A stretch of 6,056 nucleotides of DNA from Patescibacteria group bacterium. Its GTDB lineage: Bacteria; Patescibacteriota; Patescibacteriia; Patescibacteriales; VMTK01. The notes under the pieces were generated by a model that was not told the origin of the DNA, searched no databases, and was given only the letters and a program-made list of their open reading frames with translations. Below, in pieces: positions 1 through 5,585 of this stretch; position 1 is the first letter of the stretch; every line of letters begins with the position of its first letter. The position numbers and the translations under genes were made by a program. Location: NCBI GenBank assembly GCA_018896595.1, contig JAHIME010000011.1:1-6056 (forward strand), written 5' to 3'.

Positions 1-1717
1 GTAAATATTTCTCGCCTTCGGTTAAGACAAAAGTTTTTTGCACTAAACCAATGGATGCCGGCGACTGTTTCAGCAACAATTGCAAGGCGGAATTGGTTAC
101 AATGGCCTGCCCGTAGGGAGAAGTTAAAAAATCGTTGACATCTTGAGTGATGGTGGTCACTCCCAGATAATATTTGCGGCAGCGCTTAACCAGGGCGTAA
201 ACGAACTTGGCGCTGTCTTCATGCTGCATCAGCCACCACGCCTCGTCAATAACCAAAATTCTTTTTTTCATTTCGCTCCTGACGACATTCCAAATGTAAG
301 TAACAATCGTATAAATGGCAATCGGCCTTAATTCGTCTTCCAGGTCGCGCACGGAAAAAGATACCAGCTGATTGTCCAACTTGACGTTTGTCGGGCTGTT
401 AAAGAGCCCGGCGAATGTGCCTTGGGTGTATTTTTGCAGGCGCAAAGCCAGATCCGCTCCGCCCTCCATGCCCTCCAAGATGTCCTGAAAATCCTGCATA
501 ACCGGCACCTCAATTTTGGACAAATCGCAATCCGGAGTAATGTCTTTTTTGGCGTAGGTTTCCAAAAGCGCCCTGTCAACGACCGAGTCTTCCTCATGGG
601 TTAATTTGCCCAGCATCAAATTAACCAATCCTTTTATGGTTATTACCGCGCTTCTGATTATGTCCTCCGGTTTTGTTTCGCCGCCGATGGAGCGCGGCAA
701 GTCAAAGGGGTTAATCTTGCTTTCGCTGGCTAAGGATACGTTGATATAAGTGCCTCCCACCGCTTCCGACAAATGCTTGTATTCGTATTCGGGATCAATG
801 ATAATCACATCCGTGCCCAGCATCAAACTGCGCAAAACTTCAAGCTTGATGGCGTAGCTTTTGCCGGCGCCGGAGGTGGCGAAGACAACGCTGTTGGCGT
901 TCTGCAGCGAAAAGCGGTCAAATAAAATTAAGCTGTTATTGTGCCTGTTAATGCCGTAAAGAATGCCGTTATCGCTGGTCAATTCGCTTGAAATAAAAGG
1001 GAAAGACGAGGCGATTGGAGACGAATTCATGTTAAAAGTAATGTATAATTCATCATTGCATAAAGGCAAAGTTGAATTAAAGCCCTGTTCCGCCTGGTAG
1101 AAAACTCTTTTTGAATAAACCAAGCGCGAGCCGAAAATATTCTCAACTTCGTCGGTTAACCTGTCTAATTCTTCTTTTTTGTCGGCGTAAACCGTCACAT
1201 ACAAGGCGAATTGAAAAAATTTTTCCGTCCCTTGCGTTAAGGCGTCGCGCAAAGATTCAATGTCGCGCAAAGCCGTCTCCCGCAAAGGATCGCGGGCCGC
1301 TCCCTTTTCCGCGTCGGATATAATTTGGGCTTCCAGCGCCCCGACTCTTTTCCTAAGCTGTTTTAATATTATCGCGCTTTGCACCGGATAAAAAAACATA
1401 GCCACGTCAAAAGTTGAATTCAAATTAATAACCGGGGCGAACCAGCCGACGCTGATGTAGCGCGGATAATTTACCGCGAAAATAGTCCTGACGAATTTTC
1501 CGCCCAGCATTAAAAAATTGGGGTTAATCTGCATGCTTGCCGGCGCGATTAAATCCTTGATTGAAATAATGCCGCGGCGATACGCCTTTTCTTCCTCAAC
1601 CAGCTCTTTGGTTGCTTCCGGGATTTGCTCAACTTCTTTTCGCGCTTGTTTTTCAGCCGATTTTTTGGCTTTTTCTTCCCGCTGTTCTTGTTTTTGTATT
1701 TGTTCCGGTTTAAACAT
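1..1717 (-). CDS. virB4: VirB4/TraC-family type IV secretion ATPase (3' partial)
   Basis: This is the cytoplasmic ATPase that powers pilus assembly and/or substrate transfer in type IV secretion and conjugation machines. The minus strand is open from an ATG at 1715-1717 to the left edge, giving 572 codons without a stop. Residues 2-48 are a charged Lys/Glu/Gln tail. From about 53 (IKDLIAPASMQINPNFL) a VirB4-type N-terminal domain begins. The Walker A motif ATSGAGKS is at 280-287 and Walker B LVIDE at 488-492, followed by AWW. A TTITQD motif lies at 521-526, as in TraC/VirB4 proteins. The sequence ends in LTEGEKYL; judging from the family, perhaps 50-60 C-terminal residues lie outside the window. 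The start is 3 bases after the stop of the TraC-like gene, and upstream GGGTGG is a weak Shine-Dalgarno candidate. The family call is secure. Whether the machine does conjugation, DNA uptake or pilus formation cannot be told from here. Confidence 0.95.
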   Translation of the reverse strand, partial: MFKPEQIQKQEQREEKAKKSAEKQARKEVEQIPEATKELVEEEKAYRRGIISIKDLIAPASMQINPNFLMLGGKFVRTIFAVNYPRYISVGWFAPVINLNSTFDVAMFFYPVQSAIILKQLRKRVGALEAQIISDAEKGAARDPLRETALRDIESLRDALTQGTEKFFQFALYVTVYADKKEELDRLTDEVENIFGSRLVYSKRVFYQAEQGFNSTLPLCNDELYITFNMNSSPIASSFPFISSELTSDNGILYGINRHNNSLILFDRFSLQNANSVVFATSGAGKSYAIKLEVLRSLMLGTDVIIIDPEYEYKHLSEAVGGTYINVSLASESKINPFDLPRSIGGETKPEDIIRSAVITIKGLVNLMLGKLTHEEDSVVDRALLETYAKKDITPDCDLSKIEVPVMQDFQDILEGMEGGADLALRLQKYTQGTFAGLFNSPTNVKLDNQLVSFSVRDLEDELRPIAIYTIVTYIWNVVRSEMKKRILVIDEAWWLMQHEDSAKFVYALVKRCRKYYLGVTTITQDVNDFLTSPYGQAIVTNSALQLLLKQSPASIGLVQKTFVLTEGEKYL

Positions 1718-1720
1718 ATA

Positions 1721-2401
1721 TTATTCCGCCACCCTTAACTGCCTCACATCAACCAATTTTTGATTAGCCGATGTGCTTGGATTATAAGTATTATAAAATA
1801 ATTCAATTAAGCTCTGGGTGTCTAATTGGACGGCATTAACTCCGATTGAAGCCAATCCGGAAATAACATTATCAACCCGGCGCGCCAGCTCAAGCTTGCG
1901 CCTTCTGAATTTCTCTTCCTTCATTTTTATCAATTGAGCCGGCTTAAAAGCGTCAAGCAGCCGCAAGAAAAAATTCTTTTGCTTATCCGATAAAGGATTA
2001 TACGTAACCGTGACGTAAAAGCGCTTGTTCATAATTTTTCCCAATGAGATAAGCTCGTTTATATATTGTATATATTCGGCGGTTTGCATTTTAAGCAATT
2101 CATTAGTCTGTTCTTTCTCTTTTTGCTTTAAATTGCTCATATAATCTTCTATGTTTAACTCTCGCGATTGGATAACAATCTGCAAAGGAAAATCAATATT
2201 ATTCAAAAAGCTTACATAAGCGGAAACAATGGCGTTTTGCTCATCTTCGCTTTTTAAGGCGAAATTAATGCTTGAAACCATAATAACCGCCCTTAAAGTG
2301 CCGTCGCGCATAATCAAAGTATCCTCTTTAACCTCGCCAATATCCAAATATTGCTGGGTTGAACTGTTTATTTTATTTCTCGCTAATTTATTTTTAGGCA
2401 T
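1721..2401 (-). CDS. TraC-like protein (free-standing VirB4 N-terminal-type domain)
   Basis: A 226-residue soluble protein resembling the N-terminal, nucleotide-independent domain of TraC/PrgJ/VirB4 proteins. The recognisable stretch runs from about residue 18 to 90: YLDIGEVKEDTLIMRDGTLR, then VSSINFALKSEDEQ and FLNNIDFPLQIVIQSR. The C-terminal part has LIELFYNTYNP (198-208), typical of the end of this domain. There is no Walker motif, signal peptide or membrane segment. A Lys/Arg-rich stretch (about 159-176) lies between the two parts. It sits between PrgI and VirB4, and VirB4 begins 3 bases after its stop, so the two are probably translationally coupled and may form one complex. The ATG at 2399-2401 has no Shine-Dalgarno; it follows an AT-rich tandem repeat. 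The exact role is inferred from family and context. Confidence 0.85.
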   Translation of the reverse strand: MPKNKLARNKINSSTQQYLDIGEVKEDTLIMRDGTLRAVIMVSSINFALKSEDEQNAIVSAYVSFLNNIDFPLQIVIQSRELNIEDYMSNLKQKEKEQTNELLKMQTAEYIQYINELISLGKIMNKRFYVTVTYNPLSDKQKNFFLRLLDAFKPAQLIKMKEEKFRRRKLELARRVDNVISGLASIGVNAVQLDTQSLIELFYNTYNPSTSANQKLVDVRQLRVAE

Positions 2402-2409
2402 AAAAAATA

Positions 2410-2437
2410 AAATTCTAAATTCTAAATTCTAAATTCT
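2410..2437. repeat. 7-base tandem repeat, four perfect copies
   Basis: Four consecutive copies of AAATTCT on the plus strand (AGAATTT on the coding strand) fill nearly all of the gap between the PrgI gene and the TraC-like gene. The PrgI stop codon TAG (2436-2438) overlaps the end of the array. Short AT-rich arrays of this sort recur between genes in Parcubacteria-type genomes (recollection, not checked). No function is assigned. The array leaves the TraC-like gene without a purine-rich ribosome binding site. Confidence 0.9.
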
Positions 2438-2885
2438 AATTATCTTTCCCCTCTCCCTTATATACTCCTTTCGTGTCAACCGTCAAGGCCAGCTCGGCAA
2501 GCCGGGAAGCCGTATAATGCTTAACCGGCATTGCTGTTGTTTCCGCCGTCTTTGTTCCCGCTTGCTCGGAAAATTCTTCTTCTATATAATCATAGGCTTC
2601 CGCTATGGCATTATTCCAAATTCTTAATCTGGTTCTTCTGAAAGTTTGGATTAAATTTAAGACAAAAAAATGAAACGGGCGGCCGTTAATTTTCAAAAAG
2701 GCGAGAACGCCCGAAAAGCCGAAAATTAAAAGCCCCGCAGTCACGAACGCGGAAAAATCAAATATCTTATAGCATACGGCTATTAACAAGCTGCTAGCCA
2801 ATAAAATAAGAAATTGCCTGACGGTTATCGGCCCTATAATTTTGTCTTCAACATCAATAAATTGTGGAACGGTAAATTGTAACAT
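2436..2885 (-). CDS. prgI: PrgI-family type IV secretion membrane protein
   Basis: A 149-residue inner-membrane protein of the PrgI family, a small component of Gram-positive-type conjugation systems that lies next to the VirB4-like ATPase. The family signature is at the N-terminus: VPQFIDVEDKIIGPITVRQF (6-25). Two hydrophobic helices follow at about 24-42 and 46-66, separated by a very short turn. A basic segment after the second helix (TFRRTRLRIW, 81-90) suggests a cytoplasmic tail. The last 60 residues are polar, longer than in a minimal PrgI. PrgI proteins are usually placed at VirB3-like positions in the channel; that is family knowledge, not visible here. The ATG lies 17 bases after the stop of the 466-residue gene, and no Shine-Dalgarno is seen. 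The stop TAG falls in the AAATTCT repeat, so the final residues could have been altered by repeat change. Confidence 0.9.
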   Translation of the reverse strand: MLQFTVPQFIDVEDKIIGPITVRQFLILLASSLLIAVCYKIFDFSAFVTAGLLIFGFSGVLAFLKINGRPFHFFVLNLIQTFRRTRLRIWNNAIAEAYDYIEEEFSEQAGTKTAETTAMPVKHYTASRLAELALTVDTKGVYKGEGKDN

Positions 2886-2902
2886 ACGGGTATAAATTTT
2901 AT

Positions 2903-4303
2903 TTAAAATCGCAATTCGCGGTTCAAATCCGTCACTGCTTCAAATTCTTGATTATTTAAACACTCTTGGCCGGCCGCTTGCCGCTCCTCTATTATAGCAT
3001 TAATCGGCTTGTTCTCGCTAATGCCGGCCTGCCCCATTTGCAAATATAATCTATTAATAGGATTGCTTCTCCACGCCTTAATGCCTTCTAATCTTTTAAC
3101 AAAGCTGTCTTCTTCCAACAAATTTATTTTTTCTTTAATTTTTTCAATAATATTCGCCGGATTCTTGGCTAAGCGGCGAAAGCTCGCCAAATCCATATAT
3201 TGCAACTCATCAACCGGCCCGAAAACTTTCGGCATAAACTTAACATCTTCCATTTTAACCTTGCCTTCCGGTTTGACTTTATCTTTTATTACATCCGGCC
3301 GCTTAATTATAACTTGTTCCGCGGGAGCGGCGTAATCGCTTACGGGCAGCGGCTTGACTCTGATGTTTTGTGTTAAAAGCGGCTCCGTTTGCGGCGCAAC
3401 CGGCCGGGCTTGCGGCTCTGCCTCTCGCGAAAGGCGGGGCGGCGAAAGCGCGGGAGGAGGAGGAGCTAACTCATGCCCGGTATCTAACTTATTCATCTTA
3501 AAAAAATCTTTCTTTTTTAACTCGCTGGCTAAATCATATTCCGCGCCGCGAACTCCGCTAACGCCCAGGGCTTGGGATAATGTTTGTTTTGCGGCAAAAT
3601 CTTGGCTTGCGTTATTCATAACACCATCAACAACCAATAAAACATGATCAACCGAATCATTGTCAAAACCCAAGCCGCCTGAATCAAACGGCTTGGTTAA
3701 AGTTTGCTTGATTGAAATTTTATCCCTGATGCCGCGAAGATATGTCTTTAAAATTTGCTTGAAACGTTCAACCAATATCGCGCTGCCGAAATTAATTTTA
3801 GTTTTTTTGATAATTTCATCTAATTTACCTTCAATATTATCGGCTAAAGCATGGCCTTGGGCGCAGCCATCGGTTTTTTTTGCCAGCTCCCTGATTTCTT
3901 CCTCGTCTTCCGGATGAAAATAAAAATCAGCTGATTGGGCCGGAACCGGCTTCGCCGCATTTTCTTTTCTGGCCGCCTGCGCGATAAGATCGTCTATCTG
4001 TTCATTTTCGTCCTCATCCGCTTTTTTTATGCCTAAATAATCAGCCGCGTTAAAAAAAACTTTTTTCCTTAACTCTCTCTCTATCTGCTTGGCTTTTACG
4101 CCGCTTATTCCCAGCTCGTTCATTAAATATTCAGCCGCGTTATTAGCATCAATCTCTTTAACCATTATTTTCATAACAGTCGCGGCCAAATTCGCTTCGT
4201 ATCGCTTTTCCAGCTCTTCAATGGCAAACATAACCGCCGGCGCTGACACCTTGTCGCGCAGGTCCTTCGGAAGATTATTGAATTTTTGAATATATTCAAG
4301 CAT
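2903..4303 (-). CDS. Conserved-looking protein of unknown function, type IV secretion neighbour
   Basis: A 466-residue soluble, charged protein with no membrane segment, signal peptide or catalytic motif that I recognise. Four parts can be seen. Residues 1-95 are a helical domain ending in two short helix-turn segments around YLMNELGIS and YLGIKK. Residues 96-128 are an acidic then Ala/Pro linker. Residues 129-228 are a second helical domain containing LKTYLRGIRDKISIKQ and GGLGFDND. Residues 278-345 are a proline-rich, probably disordered linker starting APPPPALSPP. A well-ordered C-terminal domain follows at about 346-466, with FGPVDELQYMDLASFRRL, EGIKAWRSNPINRLYLQMG and a terminal LNRELRF. 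From memory, similar C-termini occur in Parcubacteria next to PrgI genes; this was not searched. The ATG overlaps the riboflavin kinase stop by 8 bases and PrgI follows 17 bases later. A cytoplasmic accessory role in the secretion machine is inference from position only. Confidence 0.85.
   Translation of the reverse strand: MLEYIQKFNNLPKDLRDKVSAPAVMFAIEELEKRYEANLAATVMKIMVKEIDANNAAEYLMNELGISGVKAKQIERELRKKVFFNAADYLGIKKADEDENEQIDDLIAQAARKENAAKPVPAQSADFYFHPEDEEEIRELAKKTDGCAQGHALADNIEGKLDEIIKKTKINFGSAILVERFKQILKTYLRGIRDKISIKQTLTKPFDSGGLGFDNDSVDHVLLVVDGVMNNASQDFAAKQTLSQALGVSGVRGAEYDLASELKKKDFFKMNKLDTGHELAPPPPALSPPRLSREAEPQARPVAPQTEPLLTQNIRVKPLPVSDYAAPAEQVIIKRPDVIKDKVKPEGKVKMEDVKFMPKVFGPVDELQYMDLASFRRLAKNPANIIEKIKEKINLLEEDSFVKRLEGIKAWRSNPINRLYLQMGQAGISENKPINAIIEERQAAGQECLNNQEFEAVTDLNRELRF
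3420..3435. repeat. Short GC-rich imperfect palindrome in proline-rich linker
   Basis: Sixteen bases centred on TCGCGA match their own reverse complement at 14 of 16 positions. They lie in the stretch coding for the proline-rich linker of the 466-residue protein (around PPRLSREAEP), which is more GC-rich than its surroundings. It may be the relic of a palindromic repeat read in frame, or just a chance result of Pro/Arg/Ala codons. Confidence 0.3.
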
Positions 4304-4637
4304 ATTTTTTTAAATCTCGGCAAATTTGTTTTTTCAACTCCTCTGCGCCGTTAAATTTCCTTATCTCTCTTATTTTTTTGATTATCTTTATTTTAACATC
4401 CTTGTGATAAATATCAAAATCAAAATTTTTTATGTACAGCTCCAAAGAAACATCTTCATTGAAAGTCTTCTTCGGCCCGAAATGCAACAAGCCCTTATAA
4501 AATTTATTATCTATTTCAACATCAGCTGAATAAACCCCGTGTTCAATGTTTAAATTCTTTTTATCCAAATTAGCCGTAGGAAATCCCAGTCGCTTTCCTC
4601 TTCCCTCGCCGGCTATTACTTTAGCTGTAAATTGCAT
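4296..4637 (-). CDS. ribF: Stand-alone riboflavin kinase (RibF C-terminal-type domain)
   Basis: A 113-residue protein corresponding to only the kinase half of bifunctional RibF, which phosphorylates riboflavin with ATP to give FMN. The nucleotide-binding signature GEGRGKRLGFPTANL spans 10-24. GVYSADV (34-40) forms the next conserved strand, and LELYI (65-69) holds the expected catalytic glutamate at 66. The usual PTF after the central glycine is replaced by KKTF (56-59), keeping Thr58 but not the proline. KIREIRKFNGAEELKKQI (88-105) matches the family's C-terminal helix. The FAD synthetase (nucleotidyltransferase) half, roughly 180 residues in normal RibF, is absent, so this product should make FMN but not FAD. 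The start lies inside ribH (22-base overlap) and the stop TGA lies inside the next gene (8-base overlap), indicating coupled translation. The gene is AT-rich compared with ribH. Confidence 0.9.
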   Translation of the reverse strand: MQFTAKVIAGEGRGKRLGFPTANLDKKNLNIEHGVYSADVEIDNKFYKGLLHFGPKKTFNEDVSLELYIKNFDFDIYHKDVKIKIIKKIREIRKFNGAEELKKQICRDLKKYA

Positions 4638-5095
4638 AAATTATTAATAACTTCCACCAGCGCCATTCCCGCTTCATAGCCCTTGTTGCTTTTATTATTA
4701 CCGGCCCGCGCCTGCGCCTGCTTCATATTATAGGTTGTAATCACGCCGAAAGCAATGGGCATATTACAGTCAAGCATCACCCGCATTATTCCGTCCGCTG
4801 CCGCTTCAGCTATGTAATCAAAATGCGCTGTTTCGCCTTTAATCACGGCGCCAATCGCTATGATGCCGTTATATTTTTTTGTTTTAGCCAATTTTTGGCA
4901 AAGCAAAGGAATTTCAAACGAGCCGGGCGCTTGAAAAATTTTAATATCATCATCCCTGACTCCCGCCTCTTTCAGCGCCTTCACAGCTCCTCGCGCGAGA
5001 GCATCGGTGATGTCGCTGTTAAATCTCGCCTGCGCAATAGCGATCTTTAATCCTTTGCCGTTTAGTTTGTTGAATGCGTTGGTTTTCATAAACAT
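4616..5095 (-). CDS. ribH: 6,7-dimethyl-8-ribityllumazine synthase (RibH)
   Basis: Cytoplasmic enzyme that condenses 5-amino-6-ribitylamino-uracil with 3,4-dihydroxy-2-butanone 4-phosphate to lumazine, the substrate of riboflavin synthase. Its 159 residues are the normal family length. Diagnostic motifs are in order: ARFN (23-26), QAPGSFEIP (55-63), GAVIKGETAHFDYI (82-95, with catalytic-type His91), PIAFGVITT (113-121), the active-site-type Arg130 in QARAG, and NKGYEAG (137-143). All key residues are kept. The ATG at 5093-5095 was chosen because it opens the frame; a second ATG two codons later is equally possible, and neither has a Shine-Dalgarno. Upstream bases come directly from the repeat-bounded GxxExxY cassette, whose edge is one base from this ATG. 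The 3' end overlaps the riboflavin kinase gene by 22 bases. Confidence 0.97.
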   Translation of the reverse strand: MFMKTNAFNKLNGKGLKIAIAQARFNSDITDALARGAVKALKEAGVRDDDIKIFQAPGSFEIPLLCQKLAKTKKYNGIIAIGAVIKGETAHFDYIAEAAADGIMRVMLDCNMPIAFGVITTYNMKQAQARAGNNKSNKGYEAGMALVEVINNLCNLQLK

Positions 5096-5096
5096 G

Positions 5097-5130
5097 ATTC
5101 AAATCTACAAATTAATTCAAATACTGCAAA
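5097..5130 (+). repeat. Left inverted terminal repeat (two tandem units)
   Basis: Two units reading inward: ATTCAAATCTACAAA at 5097-5111 (one base shorter than consensus) and ATTCAAATACTGCAAA at 5115-5130 (one mismatch). Spacing between unit starts is 18 bases. The inner unit lies within the 3' coding end of the GxxExxY gene and specifies its last residues LQYLN; the gene's stop TAA (5112-5114) sits between the units. The outer unit begins one base from the ribH start codon. Confidence 0.85.
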
Positions 5131-5519
5131 TGTAAAAAATTGCTGTTAAGTATTCTTTTAGGCACAATTCTTTGCTGTCTGAAATTAACTATAATTGCTA
5201 ATTGCAAATTTAATGTTATTAAATATCGCTTTGCTTGATAATAATCATCTTTAGTAATGAAATTTTTTGCTTTAAACTCAAGAATTATTTTATCTTCTAT
5301 TATAAAATCACAGATACATCTAATCTTGCCTTGTCCGTATTGGTGATCTTCAAATTTAAACTCTCTAACATATTTTATTCTTTCTTGTTTTAATAATTCT
5401 TCAAAATAATCTGAATATTGTTTTTCATTTCTGTAGCGACCTAAATTTTTATGTGTTTTGAATAATAACCCTGTAATTTTATAGGATAACTCTTTATGAG
5501 CTACTTTATCCATATCCAT
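5112..5519 (-). CDS. GxxExxY family protein (PD-(D/E)XK nuclease-like)
   Basis: A 135-residue soluble protein of the GxxExxY family, whose fold is related to PD-(D/E)XK nucleases; its cellular role is not established. The N-terminal helix KELSYKITGLLFKTHKNLG (9-27) leads to a divergent signature GRYRNEKQY (27-35), with Glu32 and Tyr35 as the ExxY pair but longer spacing from the glycine than the name implies. The nuclease-like core follows: Asp71 in CDFII, then the E-x-K pair Glu81 and Lys83 in ILEFKAK, then a helix with Gln95 (DDYYQAKRYL) and the strand LAIIVNF (107-113). All putative metal-binding residues are present, so activity is plausible. An alternative start is the ATG two codons in. 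No Shine-Dalgarno is seen. It interrupts ribE-ribH and is much more AT-rich than they are. The last residues are encoded by the left terminal repeat. It is unlikely to act in riboflavin synthesis. Confidence 0.88.
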   Translation of the reverse strand: MDMDKVAHKELSYKITGLLFKTHKNLGRYRNEKQYSDYFEELLKQERIKYVREFKFEDHQYGQGKIRCICDFIIEDKIILEFKAKNFITKDDYYQAKRYLITLNLQLAIIVNFRQQRIVPKRILNSNFLHLQYLN

Positions 5520-5524
5520 ACAAT

Positions 5525-5560
5525 TTTGTAGTATTTGAATATCATTTGTAGTATTTGAAT
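5525..5560 (-). repeat. Right inverted terminal repeat (two tandem units)
   Basis: Two perfect copies of TTTGTAGTATTTGAAT (plus strand) at 5525-5540 and 5545-5560, with a 20-base period. They form the leader of the GxxExxY gene, ending 5 bases before its ATG. On the minus strand they read ATTCAAATACTACAAA, the same unit found at the left end in opposite orientation. Confidence 0.9.
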
Positions 5561-5585
5561 TATATAATCACTTATTACAAAGCAA
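5559..5585 (-). promoter_or_regulatory. Possible weak promoter ahead of the GxxExxY gene
   Basis: On the minus strand TATAAT (5559-5564) lies about 40 bases before the GxxExxY start, with TTGCTT (5580-5585) 15 bases further upstream as a poor -35 candidate. The -10 box spans the junction of the right terminal repeat with host sequence. The region is AT-rich, so a chance match is quite likely. If real it could drive the nuclease-like gene and the downstream ribH block. Confidence 0.2.

Larger units (their letters stand above)
5097..5560 (-). mobile_element. Putative single-gene cassette bounded by inverted repeats
   Basis: A 464-base unit carrying one GxxExxY gene lies between ribE and ribH. 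Its ends are inverted copies of each other, and each end contains two tandem copies of a 16-base unit (consensus ATTCAAATACTACAAA reading inward). The left end is 34 bases, the right end 36, with about 32 of 36 aligned columns identical. Excision would leave the ribE stop and the ribH start 8 bases apart, in keeping with the tight packing of the rest of the operon. Interior base composition is clearly more AT-rich than ribE and ribH. No transposase is encoded, so movement would have to be in trans. No target duplication is evident beyond the terminal dinucleotide AT, which is its own complement and so ambiguous. The mobile interpretation is inference; the repeat structure is directly visible. 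Confidence 0.6.

Noticed and set aside
328..597. Minus-strand 89-codon open frame
   Set aside because: It lies inside the VirB4 gene in another frame, has an unnatural Arg/Trp/Cys-rich composition and shows no family resemblance.
1244..1272. Direct repeat GTCGCGCAAAG, two copies 18 bases apart
   Set aside because: It encodes a repeated LRD helix pattern (LRDIESLRDA) within VirB4, which protein sequence alone explains.
1715..1730. Frameshift or sequencing error splitting one VirB4 gene into the TraC-like and ATPase genes
   Set aside because: The upstream protein ends with a complete domain, and the ATPase has its own ATG, weak Shine-Dalgarno and charged N-terminal tail, so two genes is the simpler reading.
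2402..2440. CRISPR array
   Set aside because: The units are 7 bases with no spacers, a simple tandem repeat.
3009..3335. Plus-strand 108-codon open frame, and similar plus-strand frames at 3354-3647, 3660-3917, 4089-4289, 4823-5050, 1518-1763 and 143-331
   Set aside because: All are antisense shadows of well-supported minus-strand genes, with Ser/Leu/Phe-rich, low-quality translations.
5521..5567. FMN riboswitch or rho-independent terminator between ribE and the GxxExxY gene
   Set aside because: The gap is only about 48 bases, made of the direct repeat, with no GC-rich hairpin followed by a T-run. Any FMN riboswitch would be expected ahead of the first rib gene, outside the window.
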